Of a stretch of 64,000 nucleotides of DNA, positions 13,010 to 27,450 are shown one piece after another. Numbering within the stretch: position 1 is the first letter of the stretch; the number at the start of each line of letters is the position of its first letter. The stretch covers positions 9,672,001 to 9,736,000 of the forward strand of contig OX388348.1 in NCBI GenBank assembly GCA_947579665.1, written 5' to 3'. Under the pieces are notes generated by a model. The model searched no databases and was not told where the DNA came from. It saw only the letters and a program-made list of their open reading frames with translations. The stretch comes from Sympetrum striolatum (taxonomy: Eukaryota > Arthropoda > Insecta > Odonata > Libellulidae). Position numbers and translations under genes: made by a program.

Positions 13010-15176
13010 GAATTTTGATATTGAATGAGATTATTTTCTTTTCTGTCTAATTTCTTCTTCTTTGCCCTTATTTAGATCATTCCCTGGGGTAACGAAGGAT
13101 TTCTAAGGGATGCTGTAAGGATTCTAAGAGAAAAGGGACCGGATAAATCGTAAATATTATGATAAATAAGTATCTTATAATGATCATTGAGATTAAAGTT
13201 AGATTCGATTGTTGTAATTCGTATTTTTATTGAATTTTGATATTGAATGAGATTATTTTCTTTTCTGTCTAATTTCCTCTTATTTGCCCTTATTTAGATC
13301 ATTCCCTGGGGTAACGAAGGATTTCTAAGGGATTCTGTTAGGATTCTAAGAGAGAAGGGACCGGATAAATCGTAAATATTATGATAAATAAGTATCTTAT
13401 AATAATCATAGAGATTAAAGTTAGATTCGATTCTTGTAATTCGTCATTTTTATTGAATTTTGATGTTGAATGAGATTATTTTATTTTCTGTCTAATTTCC
13501 TCTTCTTTGCCCTTATTTAGATCATTCCCTGGGGTAACGAAGGATTTCTACGGGATGCTGTAAGGATTCTAAGAGAGAAGGGACCGGATAAATCGTAAAT
13601 ATTATGATAAATAAGTATCTTATAATAATCATGTAGATAAAAGTTAGATTCGATTTTTGTAATTCGTCATTTTTATTGAATTTTAATATTGAATGAGATT
13701 ATTTTCTTTTCTGACTAATGTCCTCTTCTTTGCCCTTACTTAGATCATTCCCTGTGGTAACGAAGGATTTCTAAGGGATGCTGTAAGGATTCTAAGAGAG
13801 AAGGGACTTGTTAAATCGTAAATATTATGATAAATAAGTATCTTATAATAATCACATAGATTAAAGTTAGATTCGATTGTTGTAATTCGTCATTTTTATT
13901 GAATTTTGATATTGAATGAGATTATTTTCTTTTCTGTCTAATTTACTCATCTTTGCCCTTATTTAGATCATTCCCTGAGGTAACGAAGGATTTCTAAGGG
14001 ATGCTGTAAGGATTATAAGAGAGAAGGGACCGGATATATCGTAAATATTATGATAAATAAGTATCTTATAATAATCATATAGATTAAAGTTAGATTCGAT
14101 TGTTGTAATACGTCATTTTATTTGAATTTTGATATTGAATGAGATTATTTTCTTTTCTGTCTAATTTCCTCTTCTTTGCCCTTATTAAGATCATTCCCTG
14201 GGGTAACGAAGGATTTCTAAGGGATGCTGTAAGGATTCTAAGAGTGAAGGGACCGGATAAATCGTAAATATTATGATAAATAAGTATCTTATAATGATCA
14301 TTGAGATTAAAGTTAGATTCGATTGTTGTAATTCGTCATTTTTATTGAATTTTGATATTGAATGAGATCATTTTCTTTTCTGTCTAATTTCCTCTTCTTT
14401 GCCCTTATTTAGATCATTCCCTGGGGTAACGAAGGATTTCTAAGGGATGCTGTAAGGATTCTAAGAGAGAAGGGACCGGATAAATCGTAAATATTATGAT
14501 AAATAAGTATCTTATTATGATCATTGAGATTAAAGTTAGATTCGATTGTTGTAATTCGTCATTTTTATTGAATATTGATATTGAATGAGATTATTTTCTT
14601 TTCTGTCTAATTTCCTCTTCTTTGCCCTTATTTAGATCATTCCCTGCGGTAACGAAGGATTTCTAAGGGATTCTGTTAGGATTCTAAGAGAGAAGGGACC
14701 GGATAAATCGTAAATATTATGATAAATAAGTATCTTATAATAATCATAGAGATTAAAGTTCGATTCGATTGCTGTAATTCGTCATTTTTATTGAATATTG
14801 ATATTGAATGAGATTATTTTCTTTTCTGTCTAATTTCCTCTTCTTTGCCCTTATTTAGATCATTCCCTGGGGTAACGAAGGATTTCTTAGGGATTCTGTT
14901 AGGATTCTAAGAGAGAAGGGACCGGATAAATCGTAAATATTATGATAAATAAGTATCTTATAATAATCATAGTGATTAAAGATAGATTCGATTGCTGTAA
15001 TTCGTCATTTTTATTGAATTTTGGTATTGAATCAGATTATTTTCTTTTCTGTCTAATTTCCTCTTCTTTGCCCTTATTTAGATCATTCCCTGGGGTAACG
15101 AAGGGTTTCTAAGGGATGCTGTAAGGATTCTAAGAGAGAAGGGACCGGATAAATCGTAAAAATTATGATAAATAAG
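13010..15176 (+). repeat. Block A, third partial copy (10-monomer tandem duplication)
   Basis: This segment repeats 10781-12947 at an offset of 2,229 bp (10 monomers). Landmarks: the gagaaaaggga / tgatcattgag monomer at 10913/13142, gggacttgt, tcaga-ttatt variants, and tagtgattaaagata at 12741/14970. It then continues into block B copy 2. The three copies of the 1.4-3.6 kb material are nearly identical to each other. Confidence 0.85.
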
Positions 15177-18100
15177 TATCTTATAATAATCATACAGATT
15201 AAAGTTAGATTCGATTGTTGTAATCTTCATTTTTTAGAATTTTGATATTGAATGAGATTATTTTCTTTTCTGTCTAATTTCCTCTTCTTAGCCCTTATTA
15301 AGATCATTCCCTGGGGTAACGAAGGGTTTCTAAGGGATGCTGTAAGGATTCTAAGAGAGAAAGAACCGGATTAATCGTAAATATTATGATAAATAAGTGT
15401 ATTATAATAATCATATAATTTAAGTTAGATTCGATTGTTGTAATTCGTCATTTTAATTGAATTTTTATATTAAATGAGATTATTTTCTTTTCTGTCTAAT
15501 TTCCTCTTCTTTGCCCTTATTTAGATCATTCCCTGAGGTAACGAAGGATTTCTAAGGGATGCTGTAAGGATTCTAAGAGAGAAGGGACCGGATAAATCGT
15601 AAATATTATGATAAATAAGTATCTTATAATAATCATACAGATTAAAGTTAGATTCCATTTTTGTAATTCGTCATTTTAATTGAATTTTGATATTGAATGA
15701 GATTATTTTCTTTTGTCTAATTTCCTCCTCTTTGCCCTTATTTAGATCATTCCCTGGGGTAACGAAGGGTTTCTAAGGGATGCTGTAAGGATTCTAAGAG
15801 AGAAAGAACCGGATATATCGTAAATATTATGATAAATAAGTATCTTATAATAATCATACAGATTAAAGTTAGATTCCATTTTTGTAATTCGTCATTTTAA
15901 TTGAATTTTGATATTGATTGAGATTATTTTCTTTTGTCTAATTTCCTCTTCTTAGCCCTTATTAAGATCATTCCCTGAGGTAACGAAGGAATTTTAAGGG
16001 ATGCTGTAAGTATTCTAAGAGAGAAGGGACCCGGATAAATCGTAAATATTATGATAAATAAGTATCTTATAATAATCATATAGATTAAAGTTAGATTCGA
16101 TTGTTGTAATTCGTCATTTTTATTGAATTTTTATATTGAATGAGATTATTTTCTTTTCTGTCTAATTTCCTCTTCTTTGCCCTTATTTAGATCATTCCCT
16201 GAGGTAACGAGGGATTTCTAAGGGATGCTTAAAGGATTCTAAGAGAGAAGGGACCCGGATAAATCGTAAATATTATGATTAATAAGTATCTTATAATAAT
16301 CTTAGAGATTAAAGTTAAATTCGATTGTTGTAATTCGTCAATTTTATTGAATTTTGATATTGAATGAGATTATATTCTTTTCTGTCTAATTTCCTCTTCT
16401 TTGCCCTTATTTAGATCATTCCCTGGGGTAACGAAGGATTTCTAAGGGATGCTGTAAGGATTCTAAGAGAGAAGGGACCGGATAAATCGTAAATATTATG
16501 ATAAATAAGTATACTATTATAATCATATAGATTAAAGTTAGATTCGATTGTTGTAATTCGTCATTTTAATTGAATTTCTATATTGAATGAGATTATTTTC
16601 TTTTCTGTCTAATTTCCTCTTCTTTGCCCTTATTTAGATCATTCCCTGAGGTAACCAAGGATTTCTAAGGGATGCTGTAAGGATTCTAAGAGAGAAGGGA
16701 CCGGATAAATCGTAAATATTATGATAAATAAGTATCTTATAATAATCATATAGATTAAAGTTAGATTCGATTGTTGTAATTCGTCATTTTTATTGAATTT
16801 TGATATTGAATGAGATTATTTTCTTTTCTGTCTAATTTCCTCTTCTTTGCCCTTATTTTGATCATTCCCTGAGGTAACGAAGGATTTCTAAGGGATGCTG
16901 CAAGGATTGTAAGAGAGAAGGGACCGGATGAATCGTAAATATTATGATCAATAATTTATTATAATAATCATAAAGATTAAAGTTAGATTCGATTGTTGTA
17001 ATTAGTCATTTTAATTGAATTTTGATATTGACTGAGATTATTTTCTTTTCTGTCTAATTTCCTCTTCTTTGCCCTTATTTAGATCATTCCCTGAGGAAAC
17101 GAAGGATTTGTAAGGGATGCTGCAAGGATTCTAAGAGAGAAGGGACCGGATAAATCGTAAATATTATGATCAATAATTATATTATAATAATCATATAGAT
17201 TAAAGTTAGATTCGATTGTTGTAATTCTTCATTTTAATTGAATTTTGATATTGAATGAGATTATTTTCTTATCTGTCTAATTTCCTCTTCTTTGCCCTTA
17301 TTTAGATCATTTCCTGAGGTAACGAAGGATTTCTAAGGGATGCGCTAAGGATTCTAAGAGAGAAGGGACCGGATAAATCGTAAATATTATGATAAATAAG
17401 TATCTTATAATAATCGTATAGATTAAACTTAGATTCTATTGTTGTTATTCGTCATTTTAATTGAATTTTGATATTGAATGAGATTATTTTCTTTTCTGTC
17501 TAATTTCCTCTTCTTTGCCCTTATTTAGATCATTCCCTGAGGTATCGTAGGATTTCTAAGGGATGCTGTAAGGATTGTAAGAGAGAAGGGACCGGATAAA
17601 TCGTAAATATTATGATCAATAATTATATTATAATAATCATATAGATTAAAGTTAGATTCGATTGTTGTATTTCGTCATTTTTATTGAATTTTGATATTGA
17701 ATGAGATTATTTTTTTTTCTGTCAAATTTCCACTTCTTTGCCCTTATTTAGATCATTCCCTGAGGTAACGAAGGATTTCTAAGGGATGCTGTAAGGATTC
17801 TAAGAGAGAAGGGACCGGATAAATCGTAAATATTATGATAAATAAGTATCTTATAATAATCATATAGATAAAAGTTAGATTCGATTTTTGTAATTCGTCA
17901 TTTTTATTGAATTTTGATTTTGAATGAGATTATTTTCTTTTCTGACTAATGTCCTCTTCTTTGCCCTTATTTAGATCATTCCCTGGAGTAACGAAGGATT
18001 TCTAAGGGATTCTGTTAGGATTCTAAGAGAGAAGGGACCGGATAAATCGTAAATATTATGATAAATAAGTATCTTATAATAATCACATAGATTAAAATTA

Positions 18101-18731
18101 GATTCGATTGTTGTAATTCGTCATTTTTATTGAATTTTGATATTGAATGAGATTATTTTCTGTCTAATTTCCTCTTCTTTGCCCTTATTTAGATCATTCC
18201 CTGAGGTAACGAAGGATTTCTAAGGGATGCTGTAAGGATTATAATGAAAAGGGACCGGACATATCGTGAATATTATGATAAATAAGTATCTTATAATAAT
18301 CATATAGATTAAAGTTAGATTCGATTGTTGTAATACCTCATTTTAATTGAATTTTGATATTGAATGAGATTATTTTCTTTTCTGTCTAATTTCCTCTTCT
18401 TTGCCCTTATTTAGATCATTCCCTGAGGTAACGAAGGATTTCTAAGGGATGCTGTAAGGATTCTAAGAGAGAAGGGACCGGATAAATCGTAAATATTATG
18501 ATAAATAAGTATCTTATAATAATCCTATAGATTAAAGTTAGATTAAATTGTTGTAATTCGTCATTTTAATTGAATTTTGATATTGAATGAGATTATTTTC
18601 TTTTCTGTCTAATTTCTTCTTCTTTGCCCTTATTTAGATCATTCCCTGGGGTAACGAAGGATTTCTAAGGGATGCTGTATGGATTCTAAGAGAAAAGGGA
18701 CCGGATAAATCGTAAATATTATGATAAATAA
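15148..18731 (+). repeat. Higher-order block B, copy 2
   Basis: This is the second copy of 3567-7150 at an offset of 11,581 bp. Small private differences include ttttttagaa near 15232 and atatcgtgaa near 18261. The match ends near 18731, where the monomer carries atcacatag instead of atcatatgg. Confidence 0.85.
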
Positions 18732-18740
18732 GTATCTTAT

Positions 18741-21700
18741 AATAATCACATAGATTAAAGTTAGATTCGATTGTTGTAATTCGTCATTTTTATTGAATTT
18801 TGATATTGAATGAGATTATTTTCTTTTCTGTCTAATTTACTCTTCTTTGCCCTTATTTAGATCACTCCCTGAGGTAACGAAGGATTTCTTAGGGATGCTG
18901 TAAGGATTATAAGAGAGAAGGGACCGGATATATCGTAAATATTATGATAAATAAGTATCTTATAATAATCATATAGATTAAAGTTAGATTCGATTGTTGT
19001 AATACGTCATTTTAATTGAATTTTGATATTGAATGAGATTATTTTCTTTTCTATCTAATTTCCTCTTCTTTGCCCTTATTTAGATCATTCCCTGTGGTAA
19101 CGAAGTATTTCTAAGGGATGCTGTAAGGATTATAAGAGAGAAGGGACCAGATATATCGTAAATATTATGATAAATATGTATCTTATAATAATCATATAGA
19201 TTAAAGTTAGATTTAATTGTTGTAATTCTTCATTTTAATTGAATTTTGATATTGAATGAGATTATTTTCTTTTCTGTCTAATTTCCTCTTCTTTGCCCTT
19301 ATTCAGATCATTCCCTGAGGTAACGAAGGATATCTAAGAGATGCTGTAAGGATTCTAAGAGAGAAGGGACCAGATAAACCGTAAATATTATGATAAATAA
19401 GTATCTTATAATAATCATATAGATTAAAGTTAGATTCGATTGTTGTAATTCGTCATTTTAATTGAATTTTGATATTGAATGAGATTATTTTCTTTTCTGG
19501 CTAATTTCCTCTTCTTTGCCTTATTTAGATCATTCCCTGAGGTAACGAAGGATTTCTAAGGGATGCTGTAAGGATTCTAAGAGAGAATAGACCGGATAAA
19601 TCGTAAATATTATGATAAATAAGTATCTTACAATGATCATATCGATAAAAGTTAGATTCGATTGTTGTAATTCGTCATTTTTATTGAATTTTGATATTGA
19701 ATGAGATTATTTTCTTTTCTGTCTAATTTCTTCTCCTTTGCCCTTATTAAGATCATTCCCTGGGGTAACGAAGGATTTCTAAGGGATGCTGTAAGGATTC
19801 TAAGAGAGAAGGGACCGGATAAATCGTAAATATTATGATAAATAAGTATCTTATAATGATCATTGATATTAAAGTTAGATTCGATTGTTGTAATTCGTCA
19901 TTTTTATTGAATTTTGATATTGAATGAGATCATTTTCTTTTCTGTCTAATTTCCTCTTCTTTGCCCTTATTTAGATCATTCCCTGGGGTAACGATGGATT
20001 TCTAAGGGATGCTGTAAGGATTCTAAGAGAGAAGGGACCGGATAAATCGTAAATATTATGATAAATAAGTATCTTATAATGATCGTTGAGATTAAAGTTA
20101 GACTCGATTGTTGTAATTCGTCATTTTTATTGAATATTGATATTGAATGAGATTATTTTCTTTTCTGTCTAATTTCCTCTTCTTTGCCCTTATTTAGATC
20201 ATTCCCTGGGGTAACGAAGGATTTCTAAGGGATTCTGTTAGGATTCTAAGAGAGAAGGGACCGGATAAATCGTAAATATTATGATAAATAAGTATCTTAT
20301 AATAATCATAGTGATTAAAGATAGATTCGATTGCTGTAATTCGTCATTTTTATTGAATTTTGGTATTGAATCAGATTATTTTCTTTTCTGTCTAATTTCC
20401 TCTTCTTTGCCCTTATTTAGATCATTCCCTGAGGTAACGAAGGATTTCTAAGGGATGCTGTAAGGATTCTAAGAGAGAAGGGACCGGATAAATCGTAAAA
20501 ATTATGATAAATAAGTATCTTATAATAATCATACAGATTAAAGTTAGATTCGATTGTTGTAAACTTCATTTTTTTGAATTTTGATATTGAATGAGATTAT
20601 TTTCTTTTCTGTCTAATATCCTCTTCTTAGCCCTTATTAAGATCATTCCTTGGGGTAACGAAGGGTTTCTAAGGGATGCTGTAAGGATTCTAAGAGAGAA
20701 AGAACCGGATAAATCGTAAATATTATGATAAATAAGTGTATTATAATAATCATATAATTTAAGTTAGATTCGATATTTGTAATTCGTCATTTTAATTGAA
20801 TTTTTATATTAGATGAGATTATTTTCTTTTCTGTATAATTTACTCTTCTTTGCCCTTATTTAGATCATTCCCTGAGGTAACGAAGGATTTCTAAGGGATG
20901 CTGTAAGGATTCTAAGAGAGAAGGGACCGGATAAATCGTAAATATTATGATAAATAAGTATCTTATAATAATCATACAGATTAAAGTTAGATTCCATTTT
21001 TGTAATTCGTCATTTTAATTGAATTTTGATATTGAATGAGATTATTTTCTTTTGTCTAATTTCCTCCTCTTTGCCCTTATTTAGATCATTCCCTGGGGTA
21101 ACGAAGGGTTTCTAAGGGATGCTGTAAGGATTCTAAGAGAGAAAGAACCGGATAAATCGTAAATATTATGATAAATAAGTATCTTATAATAATCATACAG
21201 ATTAAAGTTAGATTCCATTTTTGTAATTCGTCATTTTAATTGAATTTTGATATTGAATGAGATTATTTTCTTTTGTCTAATTTCCTCTTCTTAGCCCGTA
21301 TTAAGATCATTCCCTGGGGTAACGAAGGGTTTCTAAGGGATGCTGTAAGGATTCTAAGAGAGAAAGAACCGGATAAATCGTTAATATTATGATAAATAAG
21401 TGTATTATAATAATCATATAATTTAAGTTAGATTCGATTGTTGTAATTCGTCATTTTAATTGAATTTTTATATTAAATGAGATTATTTTCTTTTCTGACT
21501 AATTTCTTCTTCTTTGCCCTTATTTAGATCATTCCCTGAGGTAACGAAGGATTTCTAAGGGGTGCTGTAAGGATTCTAAGAGAGAAGGGACCGGATAAAT
21601 CGTAAATATTATGATAAATAAGTATCTTATAATAATCATACAGATTAAAGTTAGATTCCATTTTTGTAATTCGTCATTTTAATTGAATTTTGATATTGAA

Positions 21701-21820
21701 TGAGATTATTTTCTTTTGTCTAATTTCCTCCTCTTTGCCCTTATTTAGATCATTCCCTGAGGTAACGAAGGATTTCTAAGGGATGCTGTAAGGATTCTAA
21801 GAGAGAAGGGACCGGATAAA
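18741..21820 (+). repeat. Higher-order block C, copy 1
   Basis: This block aligns with 33167-35800. The first part has an offset of 14,426 bp (atcactccctg at 18861/33287, and the ctggctaattt monomer with the shortened tttgccttatt at 19497/33923). The offset then drops to 14,203 bp (gatcgttgag at 20081/34284) and later to about 13,982 bp. Each step equals one monomer. Subtracting the 1,300 bp added by the mariner leaves about 59 monomers of separation. Confidence 0.8.
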
Positions 21821-24800
21821 TCGTAAATATTATGATAAATAAGTATCTTATAATAATCATATAGAGTAAAGTTAGATTCGATTGTTGTCATTTGTCATTT
21901 TAATTGAATTTCGATATTCAATGAGATTATTTTCTTTTCTGTCTAAGTTCCTCTTCTTTGCCCTTATTTAGATCATTTCCTGAGGTAACGAAGGATTTCT
22001 AAGGGATGCGCTAAGGATTCTAAGAGAGAAGGGACCGGATAAATCGTAAACATTATGATAAATAAGTATCTTATAATAATCATATAGATTAAAGTTAGAT
22101 TCGATTGTTGTAATTCGTCATTTTAATTGAATTTTGATATTGAATGAGATTATTTTCTTTTCTGTCTAATTTCCTCTTCTTTGCCCTTATTTAGATCATT
22201 CCCTGAGGTAACGAAGGATTTCTAAGGGATGCTGTAAGGATTCTAAGAGAGAAGGGACCGGATAAATTGTAAATATTATGATAAATAAATATCTTATAAT
22301 AATCATATAGATTAAAGTTAGATTCGATTGTTGTAATTCGTCATTTTTATTGAATTTTGATATTGAATGAGATTATTTTCTTTTCTGTCTAATTTCCTCT
22401 TCTTTGCCCTTATTCAGATCATTCCCTGAGGTAACGAAGGATTTCTAAGGGATGCTGCAAGGATTGTAAGAGAGAAGGGACCGGATGAATGGTAAATATT
22501 ATGATCAATAATTTATTATAATAATCATATAGATTAAAGTTAGATTCGATTGTTGTAATTCGTCATTTTAATTGAATTTCCATATTGAATGAGATTATTT
22601 TCTTTTCTGTCTAATTTCCTCTTCTCTGCCCTTATTCAGATCATTCCCTGAGGTAACGAAGGATTTCTAAAGGATGCTGTAAGGATTCTAAGAGAGTTGG
22701 GAGCGAATAAATCGTAAATATTATGATACATAAGTATCATATAATAATCATATAGATAAAAGTTAGATTCGATTGTTGTAATTCGTCATTTTTGTTGAAT
22801 TTTGATATTGAATGAGATTATTTTCTTTTCTGTCTAATTTCCTCTTCTTTGCCCTTATTTAGATCATTCCCTGGGGTAACGAAGGATTTCTAAGGGATGC
22901 TGTAAGGATTCTAAGAGAGAAGGGACCGGATAAATCGTAAATATTATGATAAATAAGTATCTTATAGTGATCATATAGATAAAAGTTAGATTCGATTGTT
23001 GTAATTCGTCATTTTTATTGAATTTTGATATTGAATGAGATTATTTTCTTTTCTGTCTAATTTCTTCTTCTTTGCCCTTATTTAGATCATTCCCTGGGGT
23101 AACGAAGGATTTCTAAGGGATGCTCTAAGGATTCTAAGAGAAAAGGGACCGGATAAATCGTAAATATTATGATAAATAAGTATCTTATAATGATCATTGA
23201 GATTAAAGTTTGATTCGATTGTTGTAATTCGTATTTTTATTGAATTTTGATATTGAATGAGATTATTTTCTTTTCTGTCTAATTTCCTCTTATTTGCCCT
23301 TATTTAGATCATTCCCTGGAGTAACGAAGGATTTCTAAGGGATTCTGTTAGGATTCTAAGAGAGAAGGGACCGGATAAATCGTAAATATTATGATAAATA
23401 AGTATCTTATAAGAATCATAGAGATTAAAGTTAGATTCGATTGTTGTAATTCGTCATTTTTATTGAATTTTGATGTTGAATGAGATTATTTTATTTTCTG
23501 TCTAATTTCCTCTTCTTTGCCCTTATTTAGATCATTTCCTGAGGTAACGAAGGATTTCTAAGGGATGCGCTAAGGATTCTTAGAGAGAAGGGACCGGATA
23601 AATCGTAATTATTATGATAAATAAGTATCTTATAATAATCATAAAGATTAAAGTTAGATTCGATTGTTGTAATTAGTCATTTAAATTGAATTTTGATATT
23701 GAATGAGATTATTTTCTTTTCTGTCTAATTTCCTCTTCTTTGCCCTTATTTAGATCATTCCCTGAGGAAACGATGGATTTGTAAGGGATGCTGCAAGGAT
23801 TCTAAGAGAGAAGGGACCGGATAAATCGTAAATATTATGATCAATAATTATATTATAATAATCATATAGATTAAAGTTAGATTCGATTGTTGTAATTCGT
23901 CATTTTAATTGAATTTTGATATTGAATGAGATTATTTTTTTTTCTTTCTAATTTCCTCTTCTTTGCCCTTATTTAGATCATTCCCTGAGGTAACGAAGGA
24001 TTTCTAAGGGATAATGTAAGGATTCTAAGAGAGAAGGGACCGGATAAATCGTTAATATTATGATAAATAAATATCTTATAATAATCATATAGATTAAAGT
24101 TAGATTCGATTGTTGTAATTCGTCATTTTAATTGAATTTTGATATTGAATAAGATTATTTTCTTTTCAGTCTAATTTCCTCTTCTTTGCCCTTATTTAGA
24201 TCATTCCCTGAGGTAACGAAGGATTTCTAAGGGATGCTGTAAGGATTCTAAGAGAAAAGGGAGCGAATAAATCGTAAATATTATGATAAATAAGTATCTT
24301 ATAATAATCATATAGATTAAAGTTAGATTCGATTGTTGTAATTCGTCATTTTAATTGAATTTTGATATTGAGTGAGATTATTTTCTTATCTGTCTAATTT
24401 CCTCTTCTTTGCCCTTATTTAGATCATTTCCTGAGGTAACGAAGGATTTCTAAGGGATGCGCTAAGGATTCTAAGAGAGAAGGGACCGGATAAATCGTAA
24501 ATATTATGATAAATAAGTATCTTATAATAATCATATAGATTAAACTTAGATTCTATTGTTGTTATTCGTCATTTTAATTGAATTTTGATATTGAATGAGA
24601 TTATTTTCTTTTCTGTCTAATTTCCTCTTCTTTGCCCTTATTTAGATCATTCCCTGAGGTATCGAAGGATTTCTAAGGGATGCTGTAAGGATTGTAAGAG
24701 AGAAGGGACCGGATAAATCGTAAATATTATGATCAATAATTATATTATAATAATCATATAGATTAAAGTTAGATTCGATTGTTGTATTTCGTCATTTTTA

Positions 24801-26048
24801 TTTAATTTTGATATTGAATGAAATTATTTTTTTTTCTGTCAAATTTCCACTTCTTTGCCCTTATTTAGATCATTCCCTGAGGTATCGAAGGATTTCTAAG
24901 GGATGCTGTAAGGATTCTAAGAGAGAAGGGACCGGATAAATCGTAAATATTATGATAAATAAGTATCTTATAACAATCATATAGATTAAAGTTAGATTCG
25001 ATTGTTGTAATTCGTCATTTTTATTGAATTTTGATATTGAATGAGATTATTTTTTTTTCTGTCAAATTTCCTCTTCTTTGCCCTTATTTAGATCATTCCC
25101 TGAGGTAACGAAGGATTTATAAGGGATGCTGTAAGGATTCTAAGAGAGAAGGGACCGGATAAATCGTAAATATTATGATAAATAAGTATCTTATAATAAT
25201 CATATAGATAAAAGTTAGATTCGATTTTTGTAATTCGTCATTTTTATTGAATTTTGATATTGAATGAGATTATTTTCTTTTCTGACTAATGTCCTCTTCT
25301 TTGCCCTTACTTAGATCATTCCCTGTGGTAACGGAGGATTTCTAAGGGATGCTGTAAGGATTCTAAGAGAGAAGGGACTGGATAAATCGTAAATATTATG
25401 ATAAATAAGTATCTTATAATAATCACATAGATTAAAGTTAGATTCGATTGTTGTAATTCGTCATTTTTATTGAATTTTGATATTGAATGAGATTAATTTC
25501 TTTTCTGTCTAATTTCCTCTTCTTTGCCCTTATTTAGATCATTCCCTGAGGTAACGAAGGATTTCTAAGGGATGCTGTAAGGATTATAATGAAAAGGGAC
25601 CGGACATATCGTAAATATTATGATAAATAAGTATCTTATAATAATCATATAGATTAAAGTTAGATTCGATTGTTGTAATACGTCATTTTAATTGAATTTT
25701 GATATTGAATGAGATTATTTTCTTTTCTGTCTAATTTCCTCTTCTTTGCCCTTATTTAGATCATTCCCTGAGGTAACGAAGTATTTCTAAGGGATGCTGT
25801 AAGGATTATAAGAGAGAAGGGACCGGATATATCGTAAATATTATGATAAATATGTATCTTATAATAATCATATAGATTAAAGTTAGAATTAATTGTTATA
25901 ATTCGTCATTTTAATTGAATTTTGATATTGAATGAGATTATTTTCTTTTCTGTCTAATTTCCTCTTCTTTGCCCTTATTCAGATCATTCCCTGAGGTAAC
26001 GAAGGATATCTAAGGGATGCTGTAAGGATTCTAAGAGAGAAGGGACCA
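21820..26048 (+). repeat. Mixed satellite segment
   Basis: This stretch holds monomers only, including several copies of the atgcgctaagg monomer (near 22007, 23566, 24456) known from 5761 and 17342. The stretch 24.4-25.6 kb resembles 5.7-6.7 kb at an offset near 18.7-18.9 kb (gatgcgctaag at 5758/24456; taatgaaaaggg at 6661/25587), with one extra monomer. No gene or foreign sequence is visible. Confidence 0.75.
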
Positions 26049-27450
26049 GATAAACCGTAAATATTATGATAAATAAGTATCTTATAATAATCATATAGAT
26101 TAAAGTTAGATTCGATTGTTGTAATTCGTCATTTTAATTGAATTTTGATATTGAATGAGATTATTTTCTTTTCTGTCTAATTTCCTCTTCTTTGCCCTTC
26201 TTTAGATCATTCCCTGAGGTTACGAAGGATTTCTAAGGGATGCTGTAAGGATTCATAGAGAGAATAGACCGGATAAATCGTAAATATTATGATAAATAAG
26301 TATCTTACAATGATCATATAGATAAAAGTTAGATTCGATTGTTGTAATTCGTCATTTTTATTGAATTTTGATATTGAATGAGATTATTTTCTTTTCTGTC
26401 TAATTTCCTCTTCTTTGCCCTTATTTAGATCATTCCCTGGGGTAACGAAGGATTTCTAAGGGATGCTGTAAGGATTCTAAGAGAGAAGGGACCGGATAAA
26501 TCGTAAATATTATGATAAATAAGTATCTTATAGTGATCATATAGATAAAAGTTAGATTCGATTGTTGTAATTCGTCATTTTTATTGAATTTTGATATTGA
26601 ATGAGATTATTTTCTTTTCTGTCTAATTTCTTCTTCTTTGCCCTTATTTAGATCATTCCCTGGGGTAACGAAGGATTTCTAAGGGATGCTCTAAGGATTC
26701 TAAGAGAAAAGGGACCGGATAAATCGTAAATATTATGATAAATAAGTATCTTATAATGATCATTGAGATTAAAGTTTGATTCGATTGTTGTAATTCGTAT
26801 TTTTATTGAATTTTGATATTGAATGAGATTATTTTCTTTTCTGTCTAATTTCCTCTTATTTGCCCTTATTTAGATCATTCCCTGGAGTAACGAAGGATTT
26901 CTAAGGGATTCTGTTAGGATTCTAAGAGAGAAGGGACCGGATAAATCGTAAATATTATGATAAATAAGTATCTTATAATAATCATAGAGATTAAAGTTAG
27001 ATTCGATTGTTGTAATTCGTCATTTTTATTGAATTTTGATGTTGAATGAGATTATTTTATTTTCTGTCTAATTTCCTCTTCTTTGCCCTTATTTAGATCA
27101 TTCCCTGGGGTAACGAAGGATTTCTAAGGGATGCTGTAAGGATTCTAAGAGAGAAGGTACCGGATAAATCGTAAATATTATGATAAATAAGTATCTTATA
27201 ATAATCATATAGATAAAAGTTAGATTCGATTTTTGTAATTCGTCATTTTTATTGAATTTTGATATTGAATGAGATTATTTTCTTTTCTGACTAATGTCCT
27301 CTTCTTTGCCCTTACTTAGATCATTCCCTGTGGTAACGAAGGATTTCTAAGGGATGCTGTAAGGATTCTAAGAGAGAAGGGACTTGTTAAATCGTAAATA
27401 TTATGATAAATAAGTATCTTATAATAATCACATAGATTAAAGTTAGATTC
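26049..27450 (+). repeat. Higher-order block A, diverged copy
   Basis: This segment is colinear with 892-2290 at an offset of 25,157 bp (113 monomers). The gataaaccg monomer is at 892/26049, followed by aggattcatag and agaatagacc variants, and then gacttgttaaat at 2224/27381. It differs from copy 1 at more sites than the 9.6-12.9 kb copy, so it is an older duplicate. Part of it repeats again about 1,337 bp (6 monomers) downstream, with the cccttctttag monomer at 26194 and 27531. Confidence 0.75.
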
